Assembly (NCBI GenBank): GCA_030710605.1 | Contig: CP092879.1 | Coordinates: 81,022,935-81,086,934, forward strand | DNA length: 64,000 bases | Origin: Cordylochernes scorpioides | Lineage: Eukaryota > Arthropoda > Arachnida > Pseudoscorpiones > Chernetidae | Direction: 5' to 3' | In this document: piece after piece, positions 31,936 to 43,545 of the stretch | Layout: each line of letters opens with the position of its first letter | Numbering within the stretch: position 1 is the stretch's first letter | Notes under the pieces: generated by a model | What the model saw: the letters and a program-made list of their open reading frames with translations, nothing else | The model's database searches: none | What the model was told of the DNA's origin: nothing | Position numbers and translations under genes: made by a program

Positions 31936-31984
31936 ATATAGATTGCGTATAATTAATAGAAATCAAAAAATTTTTAACTGTAAG

Positions 31985-32425
31985 ACATCAAAATGAATGC
32001 TATGGTACATAGTGGGGAAAAAAAGAAAAGACAATGCGCCTAAACGATATTCTACTCGAGATGAGGGACAAAATCGTGGGAATTCTACTAGGTCTTTTTT
32101 GCGAAATAAAAATAATAAAAAGTTGGAAGAAATCAAAGTGAATGCTTTGTTGCATGGTGAGAAAAAAGAAAAATGCCTAACCATATTCTACTCGAGATTG
32201 GGAATGAAATCGAGGGAGTTCTATTAGGGCTTTTGAGAAATCAAAAATAATATAAGTTGGAAGAAATCAAAGTGAATGCTTTGTTGCATGGTGAGAAAAA
32301 AAGAAAAATGCCTAACCATATTCTACTCGAGATTGGGAATGAAATCGAGGGAGTTCTATTAGGTCTTTTGAGAAATCAAAATAAAAAGTTGGAAGAAATC
32401 AAAGTGAATGCTTTGTTGCATGGTG
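31985..32425. repeat. ~134-bp tandem repeat array
   Basis: Units containing TGAATGCTTTGTTGCATGGT start near 31994 (diverged), 32139, 32273 and 32405. Each also holds ATTCTACTCGAGATTGGGAA. The array belongs to the 3' region of the host Gypsy. The Copia element is inserted at its end, after GGTGAGAAAA. The frame through the units stays open for stretches because the period is nearly a multiple of three, but no protein is recognised. Confidence 0.85.
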
Positions 32426-32431
32426 AGAAAA

Positions 32432-32640
32432 TGTTGTACATATTTTAATTATTTGTTACCACAGAGTGTGTGTAAGCTCACGGCTAAATAGGCGCTGAAA
32501 AACAAGAAAAAAAAGTTCCTTTGTTTTCAATATAAGTTTCCTTTTTATATTTTGTTATCTCTCTTGTTAATCAATAAATATAATGTTTAATTAATAATTA
32601 TTGGAATCAGTTTCATTAATAATACTAAGCAAAGTCAACA
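32432..32640 (+). repeat. Copia 5' LTR (209 bp)
   Basis: Carries a 28-bp segment (after AATCAATAAAT) that the 3' LTR lacks, plus about three substitutions. A polyadenylation-like AATAAA is at 32573. Confidence 0.9.
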
Positions 32641-32892
32641 ATTGGTAGCAGAGCGTGGTTTATTGATATAAAGCTCAAAAACGAAAATATTTAATCTGAA
32701 GATTAAGCAAGAAGTTTATTCTGATCGGTAAACTGAAGCACTTATAAGAAGATTAAAGGTATTTATATAGATTAAGTTAAATTATATCTATATATTGCAT
32801 GTTTAAAAGCTACCCAATATTTAAATAATTTTAAAATATATATTTGTTTTAAATTATATATTGGTTTGTTTATATTAGCTCAAAAGACGAAA

Positions 32893-33687
32893 ATGGCTGA
32901 ATATAATGTTTTATCCCAAACAAAAATTGAACCGTTAACAGGAAATAATTATCAAATATGGGCGTTGAAAATCGGCGCAGTTCTGAGAGGAAGAAAATTA
33001 TTTAAATGTGTAATTTCAGATCCAGAACCTGATATGGAAGACAAAAGTTCTTGGGAGATTTGGAGTGATAAAAATGATGAAGCTTTTGGGATAATTATCA
33101 CTACGTTGAGAAATGAACAAGCTGGAATGTTCATAGGAGAAACAAATGCTAAGAAAGTATGGGACTCACTGAGAAAAACATACACAGGCAATTTGGAAGA
33201 TAAAATTATTGATATAGGCTTAGAATTAAAGAACATTAGAATGAAAGATAATGAAACTGTAGATGAATATATAACAAGGGCAAAAAATATTGCTGCTAGA
33301 AGTTCATCATTAGGGCATCAATTTCCCTCAAGAGAACTTTCATTTCATATTGTCAGAGGCATACATCCAAGGTATGAAAATATTGCTATTGTCTTACGAT
33401 CAAAGAGAGAGGCAACAATTGAAGAGATTCAACAAACTCTAAGAGAAGAGGAGTCAAGAAGAAATATGAGATTAAATCAATCGGTTGAGAATGGGAATGA
33501 ACAAGCATACAGAATTAAAAATAGAAAGGTCCAACAATATCAGCCAAAAAGATGTTTTGTTTGTAATAAAAAGGGACATCTAGCTAATGATTGCTGGTTT
33601 CGAGATAAACAGAAACAAGGATACCAAAAGAAATGGATACTGGTTATAGAAATCACAAATACAGTAGGGAACATTCAAATAACCTAG
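32893..33687 (+). pseudogene. Copia Gag (5' part of the polyprotein)
   Basis: ATG at 32893 (MAEYNVLSQTKIEPLTGNN). A UBN2-type Copia gag follows (NYQIWALKIGAVLRG, MKDNETVDEYITRAKNIA) with one zinc knuckle CFVCNKKGHLANDCW (about 33553-33597). After the knuckle the frame drifts: protease sequence continues in another frame from about 33630, so an indel separates Gag from Pol in this copy. Functional Copia elements normally encode one continuous polyprotein. Confidence 0.85.
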
Positions 33688-36600
33688 TGGATACTATGAA
33701 AAGTGGAATTAATGAGCAAGCATTTGAAACATATGTAAAAGAATTTGAAGATTCACCAGATGAGAGAAATGATAAACAAATATGGTGTATAGATTCAGGA
33801 TGCACCACACATTTAACCCCAAACCTAACTTTGATGGAAAATGTGGTAGATTATGAAAGTGAAATCAACCTAGCTGAGAAGGGCAAAACTACCCAAGCCA
33901 TAGCCAAAGGAGATATGAGACTAACTACATGCACAAGTGAAGGCCAAGAAAATATTCGCATCAAAGATATCTTACATGTACCAAGTTTAAGGAATAATTT
34001 CTTGTCAGTATACGAAATAGTCAACAAGGGAAATTCAGTTATTTTCAATAAGGATGGAGCAAAAATTTATAATGAAGGGAATGATTTAGTTGCTGAAGCA
34101 TATATTAAAGATAGAATGTTTATGATGGAAACAAAACAAAGAAATGTACCAATAGCAAAAAATGAAAATGTCATGGTTATAAATACACATTTATCAAATA
34201 AAAATAGCAATATAAGTTTATGGCATAAGAGATTAAACCATATAAATGAAGAATACATGAAAAAATGATTCAAGGACATATTGTAAGAGTATTGGATCTA
34301 AAATTAGAAAGGTTACCAGAGTGCGAAGCATGCATAATGGGAAAACTGGTGAAGAAGCCATATAATATTACAGATAATTACACAGTTAAGCCCCTGCAGT
34401 TGATTCATATGGATTTATGTGGACCAATGCCATGTCAATCTTTAGGAGGATCTAAGTATTTCCTTGTTATAGTAGATGATTACAGTAGAAGAATCTTTGT
34501 ATATTTCCTGAGATCTAAAGATGAGACCTTTGAAAGATTTGAAGAATTTAAAGCAAGAGCTGAAAACGAATTAAGTCTTAGAATAAAAGATGTAAGAACG
34601 GACAACGGAACTGAATTTTGTAACTCTAGATTTGAAGGACTTTTCAAGAGAAGTGGGATCCATCACCAACTTACCACCACATACTCACCACAAAGTAATG
34701 GAGTCGCAGAGAGAGTGAATAGGACTCTTATAGATACAGCGAGAGCCTTACTAATTGACTCGAAATTACCCATGAAGTTTTGGGCAGAGGCAATTGCTAC
34801 AGCTACATACATTAAGAATTGTACACCCCACAGGTCTATCAAGCACCATACACCTATGCAGAGATGGAATGGCAGGAAACCATCGGTCAAACACATTCGA
34901 ATATTTGGATGTTTGACACATTGGCTTGAGAGCAAACCAAGAAGAAACAAGTTTTCACCAAAGGGTAGAAAGGGAATATTTATTGGTTATTCCATTAAAA
35001 GAAAAGCTTACAGAATATATTATATAATGACAAAGAGAATTCATGAAGTCAGATCAGTAAAATTTAGTGAAGATAAGAGAGGAATTGATTATGCAAATGA
35101 TATTCAGGAAGATACTAATTGTGATAATTTGACCTATAAAGGAAATTGTGAAGAAATAGTTGCTGAATACTTTCTTATCTTGAAAGAAGACAATCCTGTC
35201 ACAGAGAGTAAAATGAAGTCTCAGGAGGATACTTCAGTAAAACTAGGTGGTGACTGTGAAAATGACTCATCACAAACTGAACCGATACAGGAAAGATGTG
35301 TAAAAGGAGGAAGAAAGAAAGGAGAAACAAAGAGCATCTTAGAAGAACGGCACAAAGCAAGACTTGAAGAACAAGAAAGGAAATTGTTGAAGAAGGAGTT
35401 CGACGCTCACAAAGAATAAAGGATAGGAATGATGCAAACTTAATTATGGAAATTGATCATTATATTCCGGAGAACTTTAAAGAAGCAATGGATAGTGGAG
35501 AAAGAAATGAATGGCACAAAGCAATGGAAGATGAGCTCAGTGAGATAGAGAAACATAAAGTATGGACACTAGTACCAAGGGGAAATGGTATGAAAGTCAT
35601 CAATAGTAAATGGGTCTACAGTACGAAGAAAACACCAAGTGACGGCATATATAAACGAAAGGCCAGACTGGTTGCTGTTGGATGCAATCAAAGATATGGT
35701 GTGGACTATAAGGAATCTTTTTCACCTGTACTCAAAAAGGAAAGCTTGCGAACAATAGTAGCTCTTGCAACACAACAGAATTCAACCATAAAGACTTATG
35801 ATGTGAAGACAGCTTATCTCTATGGTGAGTTAAAAGAGACAGTATACATGAGACAACCAGATGGTTTTATACAAAAAGGAGAAGAAAACAAAGTGTGTAA
35901 ATTGGAAAAAAGCCTGTGTGGTCAACCACAATCAGGAAAATGTTGGAACAAAAAGATCAATGAAATTTTATACCAGTTGGGAATGATTAGAACCAAATGT
36001 GATCCATGTGTCTATAAACTCCAGAGAGGAGAAGAGTATGCAATACTGGGTCTATATGTAGATGATCTCATCATTGCTGGAACTAGTAAGGAAATTAATG
36101 ACAACCTAGCCTCAGAAATAGAAAAATATGTTACTCTAACAGAAAAGAAAGATAGCGAACCATTTATTGGAATTGAAATAAAAAGGGAAGAAGATGGATT
36201 TTATCTATCTCCGACTCATTATATTGATACAATTCTTCACAGATTTGGACTGGAAGAATGCAACAGTGTGCAGACACCTGGAGATCAAAATCAAAATTTA
36301 AATGAATATTGGGACTCTAAGCCAGTAGATAAAACTGTATACCAGGAAATGATTGGATCACTAATGTACCTCTCTACGGGTACTTGACCGGACATATCCT
36401 TCAACGTCAGCAATTTATCACAGTATAGTAATGATCCAAGAGAAATACACTTAACTGGAGTTAAAAGGATTTATAGATATCTGAAGGGTACAAGAGATAA
36501 GATGTTGGCATATAAGTCAAAAGACAACAATATCACAATAAGTACTGATGCGAGCTGGTGCACAACCCGAGACGCAAAATCCTATTCAGGCTATACAGTC

Positions 36601-36989
36601 AAACTTGGCAACAACTTAATAAACTGGAGAAGTAGAAGCAAAATTTAGTAGCCTTGTCTACATGTGAAGCAGAACTTATTTCAATATGTGAAGGCATTTC
36701 AGAAGTATTATGGTTAAAGGGATTACTATAAGAACTTTGTGAAAATTTAACTTTCCCAATTACCTTGAAAAGTGACAGCCAGGCTGCAATAAACTGGATA
36801 CAATCTGACAAAATTACTTCACGAACAAAGCACATAAACCGAAAGTATTATTTTGTGAAAGAGGAAATTCTAAATGGAATCAAGCTGGAATACACTAAAA
36901 GTGAAGACATGGAGGCGGATATACTAACGAAGAGTCTACCTAAGGACAAACTACGGAAATGTGCAGATAGCCTTGGACTTGCTGATTAG
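33633..36989 (+). pseudogene. Copia Pol, multiple frameshifts and stops
   Basis: Protease WCIDSGCTTHLTP; GAG-pre-integrase LWHKRLNHINEE; frameshift in the A run at about 34262; integrase core Asp in IHMDLCGP, Asp in VRTDNGTEF and Glu in NGVAERVNRTL; frameshift near 35395; RT with GCNQRYGVDYKESFSPV and the catalytic LYVDDLIIAG; TGA at 36385 where related elements have Arg before PDIS; RNase H with STDASWC, a 1-nt shift near 36645, STCEAE, a TAA near 36730 and SDSQAAINWIQ. Stop at 36989. At least six breaks, so no active enzyme. Confidence 0.9.
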
Positions 36990-37011
36990 GGCTTACACAC
37001 AGGGGAGCGTG

Positions 37012-37192
37012 TGTTGTACATATTTTAATTATTTGTTACCACAGAGTGTGTGTAAGCTCACGGGTAAATAGGCGCTAAAAAACAAGAAAAAAGAGTTCCT
37101 TTGTTTTCAATATAAGTTTCCTTTTTATATTTTGTTATCTCTCTTGTTAATCAATAAATCAGTTTCATTAATAATACTAAGCAAAGTCAACA
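37012..37192 (+). repeat. Copia 3' LTR (181 bp)
   Basis: Matches the 5' LTR except for the 28-bp absence and about three substitutions. Followed by GAAAA, the target duplication. Confidence 0.9.
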
Positions 37193-38551
37193 GAAAAAAA
37201 AGAAAAAGTATTTTTGTAACTCAAAAATAAAAATAACAATATCTAATTTTAAAATAAAACCAGTGAGTTTTCGTTGATAAAAATTTGTTTAGTTGTTGAA
37301 TTATGAACAAAATAAAAGAAGTGGTTATATAAATGGTAAATAATTGCTTAAAATAAATGATAAGTATTTGAATTAGGGAAAAATGGTAAATTTGATTAAG
37401 TATTTTGATTTTAAAATAAGAAAATAATGTAAATGAATGATATATAAAAAAATGTATAGCGAGGTTCGCAAACTCGCTTCGTAAATCAATTACATGCCAA
37501 AATCTATATCATGCCGCCATTTCAACTCTTTATTTGCCTCGTAGATTTTTGTCTTTGTGCGTATTGTGGAAAATGTTAGAAGTTTTTGTAAGAAATGTGT
37601 AAAATGAATTCTATGTTTTGTCAAAGATCCAAAGGTCTGTTGTATTTTGGCGTATGTTAGATATGTGCCTAGTGTGGGAAAATGTAGAGTTTTTTGGAAG
37701 TCTGGGAAGAATAAAAATAATAGAAAGGGTGAAAATTCATTGGGAAGTGTCGGTAACATATTAAGTCTTTTGTGAGAAATGTAATTAAATTGTGTTTTTT
37801 GTAAAAGTCGATATGTAGCTCGAACTGGGCTCCCAAAAATGGGTGACGTTAAAATGTCCACAGCGGCGGGACGCGTTGACCTCAATTTTATTTTCGGCGC
37901 GGGGCCCGCCACCCACAATTATCTTCCTCCCCGGCGTAATTTGAGACCTGAAATATGGCGGGCGTCTTTGTTGCTGCGCGGGGAGAAATATTAGACCGAC
38001 GTCCGCTCTCCTAATTGATTTTTTCACGGTGCCCTAATTGTCCTTCCTAATTGAATTGGTGTGATTCTCCCTCCGGGCATCATTTTTGTTTCTTTTTAGT
38101 TGGTTCGAGGCCCTTTTAATTGCCCCACGATTTCTTCTAGCGTCTCTCCCACACGAGATATAGAAATACTAAAATCGCTTGTCCTATATGGAAGATGGCT
38201 TCATGGACGGAATTTCCTATATGGAAGATGGATTTTAAGACGGAATTTCCTATATGGAAGATGGATTTTAAGACGGAGTTTCCTATATGGAAGACTGCTT
38301 CCTGCAGCTGGAACAATCGTCTGGTTGGCAGGGTATATGTTAGTATGTGAATTATAATTGTATAGGGAGCGAGTTTGTATGGTATAATAAGAAGACATAT
38401 AACAGAGATTAGGTGAAAAATGGGATATTGGCACATCTTCTTCCATGTTTTTGCCATGAAATGTGGCTCTGGAATATCTGGTTGGACTTCTATTGCTTGT
38501 GGTGGGTTTGGAACGGGGTGTTTTTGTGGTTGGCCTATGTCGCATTTCTTG
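37193..38551 (-). other. 3' untranslated/decayed region of the split Gypsy
   Basis: AT-rich DNA (37193-37490), then a frame of 142 codons on the minus strand (37490-37918) without recognised motif, then a GC-rich block (37850-38060) with GGGTGGCGGGCCCCGCGCC that has the look of an LTR or insulator-like remnant. Four 33-bp repeats lie at 38182-38297. No env-like signal peptide or transmembrane pattern is evident. Confidence 0.4.
38182..38297. repeat. 33-bp tandem repeats (about 3.5 copies)
   Basis: TCCTATATGGAAGATGG starts at 38182, 38215, 38248 and 38281 (last copy partial and diverged). The start phrase ATATGGAAGATGG also occurs in the Helitrons near 14107 and 62498. Confidence 0.85.
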
Positions 38552-40789
38552 TTACCGTGGGTGAATTGCGTGGATCGTTTTTTTGGACAAAATGGTAGGA
38601 TCTAATTGACTGTCAGGTTCGCTGTCCGTCAGTTTGGTGGTCAAGGATTCTGTTGAAGAAGTGTTGGGTGTAGGTGTTTTAAGTAGAAACGTGCAATTGT
38701 CTCTCTGTCTTAGATGGTGTAAATTTGTTATTGTTTGTATTGTGCGTGTGGTATGTTTTGTGTACGGATTTAGTTTGTTTCTGTGGGCTGTATTGGTGTC
38801 TCTTTGTAGAGGTTGGTTGTATTTATCGACCCTTCTTGCGAATTGGCAGGTGGGACAGGTTTTTACCTGTTTTGTTATGTCTTGTGTCATGTTCTGCCAA
38901 TAATATTGGGCAGAGATGAGTCTCGTCATCTTTGAGATATCTGGATGGTTGTGTTGTGTGAGGACGGATTTAAGTAGTTTGGTTGTGAGTGGTTTCGGAA
39001 CTATAATTTTAGTTACACCCTTTCGGGAAACGGTATGCAGTCCATTGTGATCCATGGTCAAGCTAGACTTTCCCGATGGGGAAGGCTGATGGCTCTTAAT
39101 GAGGGAGGCGTCTAAGAAGCCACAGAACGGGTTACGAAGTATGGCGACCGTTTCATATTGTTGTACTCCATTTATGCTACGGACCTCATATTCGTATCTC
39201 GATAGCCTTAATCTCCATCGAAATAGTCTACCTGACGGGTTTTTGATCTCTTTCAGCCACTGCAATGCGTGATGGTCAGAAAATATTGTAAATTTTCTGT
39301 CCATCAAACTGACACGGAAATTATCCATACTCTCCACAATTGCTAGGCATTGTAGTTCAGATATGGAATAACTTCGTTCGTGTGCCCCTCAGAGCGCGAC
39401 TGAAATTTTGGACTGTGTAGGTCTCCCCATCAGGGTGGACCTGTTTGAGGACGCCTGCGATGCCGAGTGTTGAGGTGTTACAGTACACCTGGCATGGCAG
39501 ACCTTCCTGGTAAAGGTGCAACGTGGGGTGTGTTGTTAGGCTTTCTTTCAGGCTAGTGAACGCTTTCTGGCATTCGTCATCCCAGACCCACATGACATCC
39601 CTTTTTAGAAGGTTGACAAGCGGCGTCCGCAAGCGGGCGTGGTCCGGAATGAACTTTTTGTAAGCGTTCACAGCGCTTAAGAAAGCTCGCAATGTTTGGC
39701 GATTGTGTGGTTGTTTGGTGGCGTGGATTGTCTCTATGTTTCGTGTAGATGGTGTAGTGGTATTGGCAGTGGTTGTGCACATGTTTGCTTGGTGTTGTCG
39801 TCTTTTGGTGCGAGTGTCGCGCTTGTTGCGCTGTTTGTGCGTGTGACTGTGGTGTGACGCTGTGTGGTCATATGGGTGCTCTGGGTGTGAGCCGTCCTGT
39901 TGGATGGATACTGTCTGTGTATTGTTGTAAGTGTCGTGATTGTTGCGGTGTACACGGGTGTGAATTTTGCGTGACGACGTATGGTTAGATATGTGTTTAG
40001 TGTGAAAGTTGTCCCGTTGGAAGGACATATTTTGTGCATTGTTGTTGCAAGTTGAAGCCGTTGTGGCCTTGTGAGTTGAGGGCATATAGTAAAGGCAATT
40101 GGCCTTAGTGAAAAAGTTGTGTTGTGCGGGCGCGTGACTAGATTGGCAGATGGGTGATTGAGTTTTGACCAATGAATGCGCGCATTGGGTGCCATGTGCG
40201 AAATGTTTGGGTGTATTTTGTGGGTCTTTTGTGACATCGCTTGGCACTCCCAATACGTGCATTCATTGGGTACATGGTGAAAATGGTAGGTAGGGGTAGA
40301 CAATGGGGCGCCAAGCTGAAATATAGTGCCGTTGTTAAAATCTATTGTTATTTTAAAATGATGGAGGGTATTTATACTGAGAATTCCAAATGGCAGAGGT
40401 GCTTCCACCACGTGGAAGTTCTCCTTTCTAGTTATTTTACCTATTGTTAGGGGGAGTGCTATTTTACCTATTGTTGTTGCAAGACCATTTAGGGTCTGTA
40501 GATCTATAGACTGTTCTTTTAAATTTAAATTAGGGAGGTGAGTTTTTAACATTTTATACAGATTATATGGCACTATATTCAAGCTTGCGCCTGTGTCAAT
40601 TAAAAATGGGGATGGCAGTTTAGGGGTTAGAAACAGTTTCAGCGTCAATTTCTTGACGCCAAAGGGTTGACGTTGCCTTCCTACCTCAGTTCCGAAAGTT
40701 CTACGCGGCTGGTACGTCTCCGGCATGGGGTGGCGGCATGGGACGCCGGGCGTGCTGTTGGGTTGGGGCCGTTTGCACTGCCCGTGCAC
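38552..40789 (-). pseudogene. Decayed Gypsy Pol of the split element (RT core missing)
   Basis: Minus strand, from 40789: protease (FLIDTGASLNIVPYNLY), then a His/Thr/Asn-rich stretch where RT should be, then the RT thumb (LRAFLSAVNAYKKFIPDHA), RNase H (TSTLGIAGVLKQV with the usual catalytic Asp changed to Asn: CNTST), a frameshift near 39370, FSDHHALQWLKEI, and the integrase zinc domain (TQHNHPDISKM...CPTCQF). No YxDD motif and no intact integrase core is visible. Long frames persist because the replaced part is simple-sequence derived. Confidence 0.8.
39740..40080 (-). repeat. Diverged ~120-bp repeats replacing RT
   Basis: On the plus strand, related units from about 39815 and 39940 share TGTTGCG, GGGTGTGA, GTGACG, CCTGTTGGATGGA/CCCGTTGGAAGGA and GCATTGTTGTTGCAAG-like ends. 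A third cluster of 39-47-bp units with TTGCACTGCCCGTG lies at 40780-40880. These repeats fill the place of the RT domain. Confidence 0.55.
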
Positions 40790-40902
40790 TCGTATGTAGA
40801 TTTTGGGCTATTTGCACTGCCCGTGTGTTCGCGTGTGGTTTTGGAGCTGATTGCACTGCCCGTGCGTTCGAGTGTCGAGCTTGTTGGGATGGTTCAGTCC
40901 AC

Positions 40903-41205
40903 CTACTTGGTTTTTTTCTGGATACTGGTGTAGGGCTCCGGCATGGTGGGTGATGGCTCCTCGGAGTGGCGCGTCAGATCGCTCGGCCACATGGCGGCGG
41001 CAACTCCGTGCGTCTTCCGGCCTGGGGTGGGGGCGTGGGCGGTGTCTGTCCCGCAGGCGGAGCCCCTGTCCCTGTCTCGTCGGGTAGACCTCACTCCTTG
41101 GAGGGCGACCGTCAACTGTACTAGAATCGCCGCGAGGGTGCGTCGTGCCGTCTTCCTTTTCTCCGCTATTTCGTCGCCGCTCCGTTGGTCTCGTTTGTTT
41201 TCCAT
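40903..41205 (-). pseudogene. Gypsy gag-like N-terminal frame
   Basis: ATG at 41205 directly downstream of the PBS (GAGTCGACAGGATAAA on the minus strand). It encodes MENKRDQRSGDEIAEKRKTA and about 100 residues, charged then Pro/Thr-rich, with no capsid motif or knuckle before the stop at 40903. Position identifies it as the start of gag; the remainder is degenerate. Confidence 0.5.
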
Positions 41206-41223
41206 TTTATCCTGTCGACTCTC

Positions 41224-41894
41224 TGTAACGTTGGAACGTTTACCTTTTGGGATTGATGGGTTGAGTTGATTGGTGATTGATTGAATTGATGGGCGCAGTC
41301 GTTTGGCTGAAGTGATAAGGTATTCACAAGGGAAAATAACGAAGACACAGAGTTTGGATTGAAAAAGGCAAGCGATCTAGGGAGAAAGGGGTTGAAGCTA
41401 GTTGCGGAGTTGGCTATTAACTCAGGCTGTTCACATTATTGATGGTGGGACTTATCTGAGGGTTGAGAAGATGGGGGTTGGCTCCTAACTTGTTCCTTGG
41501 TTGGTCCAGGTGTTAACTCGATGCTGTCCAGGTCCCAACTGACTAAACCCAGTACGCGATTTAACACGAAAACTATTCAAGGTTTTGATTGGCTGGTGTT
41601 TGAGACGTGTAAGCTTTCTATTGGTTCCTAGATAATTCCTATTCTCTGATTGGGTCTTTGCTATCCCTTTGTTCTCGGACTTGTTCTGACCTGATCCAGG
41701 AAATACTAGGTTCTTGAACCCAGTTTTATGAGTTCCTGGATAATAAAACCTGCTAATGATTGCTTCCTCTTTGATGACCTTTCTCTAAATCTTTCTCCCA
41801 GATTTCTAAGCCTTGTTTTTATTAAAATCGTTTAAAACATACATTGCATACATATTGTGGTGGGATTACATCCAGTTATGTACAAATTATGACA
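41224..41894 (-). repeat. 5' LTR of the split Gypsy element
   Basis: 671 bp, same length as 25236-25906. On the minus strand TGTCATAATT to AACGTTACA, followed by the PBS. AATAAA near 41817 in the minus-strand reading. Confidence 0.85.
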
Positions 41895-42258
41895 CATCTA
41901 TGTCTCCATGTGTTGTATAGATGTAGTGTAATTGCCAAGGTAACAAATAAAATTTCGAGTGAGTGATAGTCGGCGCCTGTAGGAGGAAATAGGTCCGAAA
42001 AACAAGTCGGGTTCCCAGGTGTGCCCTTTTCTTACTCAAACAGATTAGTCCGCTTTGAAACACGATTGACTGATCTCCCCTGACCGGCGTCGGCTACACT
42101 TGCTCTCTCGCCATCTCTATGGTGCCATTTAACATGCCTCATCCTTTTGTGTAAGCCCAATCACGCCTGAAACCACTCTAATCATTGTGGCCACCACGAC
42201 TGCAACCAACATGCCACACTGCATTCATCCAACAAGATACAACAACTACCTTACAACA
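41895..42258. other. Unassigned 360-bp spacer
   Basis: GC-mixed DNA with no open frame of note, no tRNA-like boxes and no similarity to other parts of the window that I could see. Confidence 0.5.
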
Positions 42259-42612
42259 TATATATATATATAAATGAATGTTTGTATGTTTGTTTGTTTG
42301 TATGTCCGGTATACAAATTCGCAGTAGTTCACTAATTCAAACCAAAATTTCCATACATAGGTAAAAAATACGGGGAAGACGATAGGCTATTTTAAAAATA
42401 TATAAATCAATTATTAAAACTATATATTCAAATTATTCTACTTAGCTCACGAACAGCGCCCTCTATCAAAGATTAGATTAAATTATGCTGATGCAAACAA
42501 ATAGATAATGCTAATAACAAACAATTATAAAAAAAATCTTATCTAAATATATATCACTCGGTAGATATGCACACGGGTCAATCCCGGGGCGAAGCCCGGG
42601 TCACCCGTCTAG
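42259..42612 (+). mobile_element. Short non-autonomous Helitron (~350 bp)
   Basis: 5' region ATATATATATAAATGAATGTTTGT (terminal TC blurred by the TA run), TTTGTTTGTTTG simple repeat, and 3' hairpin CCCGGGGCGAAGCCCGGG followed by CTAG|T at 42609-42612. The block GAACAGCGCCCTCTA and the preceding sequence match, inverted, the Helitron at 62345-62960. No coding capacity. Confidence 0.8.
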
Positions 42613-42651
42613 TATATATATAGTAGTATTTACAACACATAAAGTTGAGGG

Positions 42652-43062
42652 AGGATTATATTCATATATCTAGAGAGACATCTTCCCCTTTAATAATACA
42701 CCAGAACGATGTACTATGTATCACCCTAAAGTAAAACCTTCACTTGTGATGATGAAGAATGAGCAACAACACCAGTTTTGGTAAATTAAGACCAAAAACC
42801 AACCTGTATTCTATGGTTGATGATGGCTATAGCCCGAAACTGTCTGAATTTTCCAAAACTGGTGTTGTGGCTGCTGTAAATTTAAACCAAAGGCCAACCT
42901 GTATTCTATGGTTGATGATGGCTATAGCCCGAAACTGTCTGAATTTTCCAAAACTTGTGTTGTAGCTCTTTCTTTATCATCACTCATAAAGTGTTTTACT
43001 ATTTTATCGTTCTGATCCACAATTAAAGGGAGTGATGCCTCTCTATGTACATAATAATATAT
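42652..43062. mobile_element. Foldback element with internal 95-bp duplication
   Basis: Arms 42652-42790 and about 42925-43062 are diverged inverted repeats (CTAGAGAGACATCTTCCCCTTTAA against TTAAAGGGAGTGATGCCTCTCTA). Between them a 95-bp unit is tandemly duplicated (AACCTGTATTCTATGGTTGA at 42801 and 42896). No coding function supported. Confidence 0.65.
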
Positions 43063-43545
43063 TTATTATATATATATAAATATAATAATATATGTAATTG
43101 TATAGGCTTATCAAAATTTGGTATAAAATTAAAAAGGGGATATAAAATTTAGTTCAACTTGAATTGGCCATAACAGGATGGTGACTCAATATCTAAATTG
43201 CATATCTGTCTGTTATTTGAATAATATCTTTAAATATTATTTAAATTATTCATAAAAATACAGACATTCTCGTTATATATCATTGGTATATAAATACACG
43301 AAAATGAGGCTATTTTAGCAGGAATTTAAAAAATATTTTTTATAGTAAGGCAACTATGCTTTGTCTTGGTAAAACTGTTGGTTGTATATAAATTGATGTT
43401 GTAGGTAAATGGTGAGCTCTTCAGGCTGGTGGTTAAACTACGCTGGTGAACAAGATATGAGTTTTCTTATTTACATATTGTCTTAGAATAAAGAATGGTA
43501 GTTATATAAAAACAAGCCCAGAGGAAGAAATATTTTGGCTGATTA
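43063..43545. other. AT-rich spacer
   Basis: No gene or repeat recognised up to the ATTA target duplication of the giant Gypsy element. Confidence 0.5.

Larger units (their letters stand above)
32432..37192 (+). mobile_element. Ty1/Copia LTR retrotransposon, decayed
   Basis: LTRs at 32432-32640 and 37012-37192 (TGTTGTACAT...GTCAACA), 5-bp target duplication GAAAA (32427-32431 and 37193-37197). The PBS ATTGGTAGCAGAGC right after the 5' LTR is of the Met-initiator type usual for Copia, and the polypurine-like ACAGGGGAGCG precedes the 3' LTR. Domain order gag-protease-integrase-RT-RNase H identifies Copia. The coding region has several frameshifts and stops. Confidence 0.93.
25236..41894 (-). 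mobile_element. Ty3/Gypsy element split by two nested LTR elements
   Basis: Two 671-bp LTRs of the same orientation (25236-25906 and 41224-41894) begin TGTCATAATT and end in CA on the minus strand. The right copy is followed by a PBS and a gag-like frame. The left copy is preceded, on the minus strand, by the purine-rich TAGGGGGCGCATC, a polypurine tract. So they are the 5' and 3' LTRs of one element. Removing the Gypsy insertion (26136-31935) and the Copia insertion (32432-37192) with their target duplications leaves about 6.1 kb, a normal Gypsy size. The outer flanks share only ATC (TATC left, CATC right). The LTRs differ at roughly ten positions. Coding regions are decayed. Confidence 0.75.

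Noticed and set aside
37490-37918. 142-codon minus-strand frame as an env or accessory gene of the split Gypsy
   Set aside because: No transmembrane or cysteine pattern, and its GC-rich start looks like LTR-type non-coding sequence.
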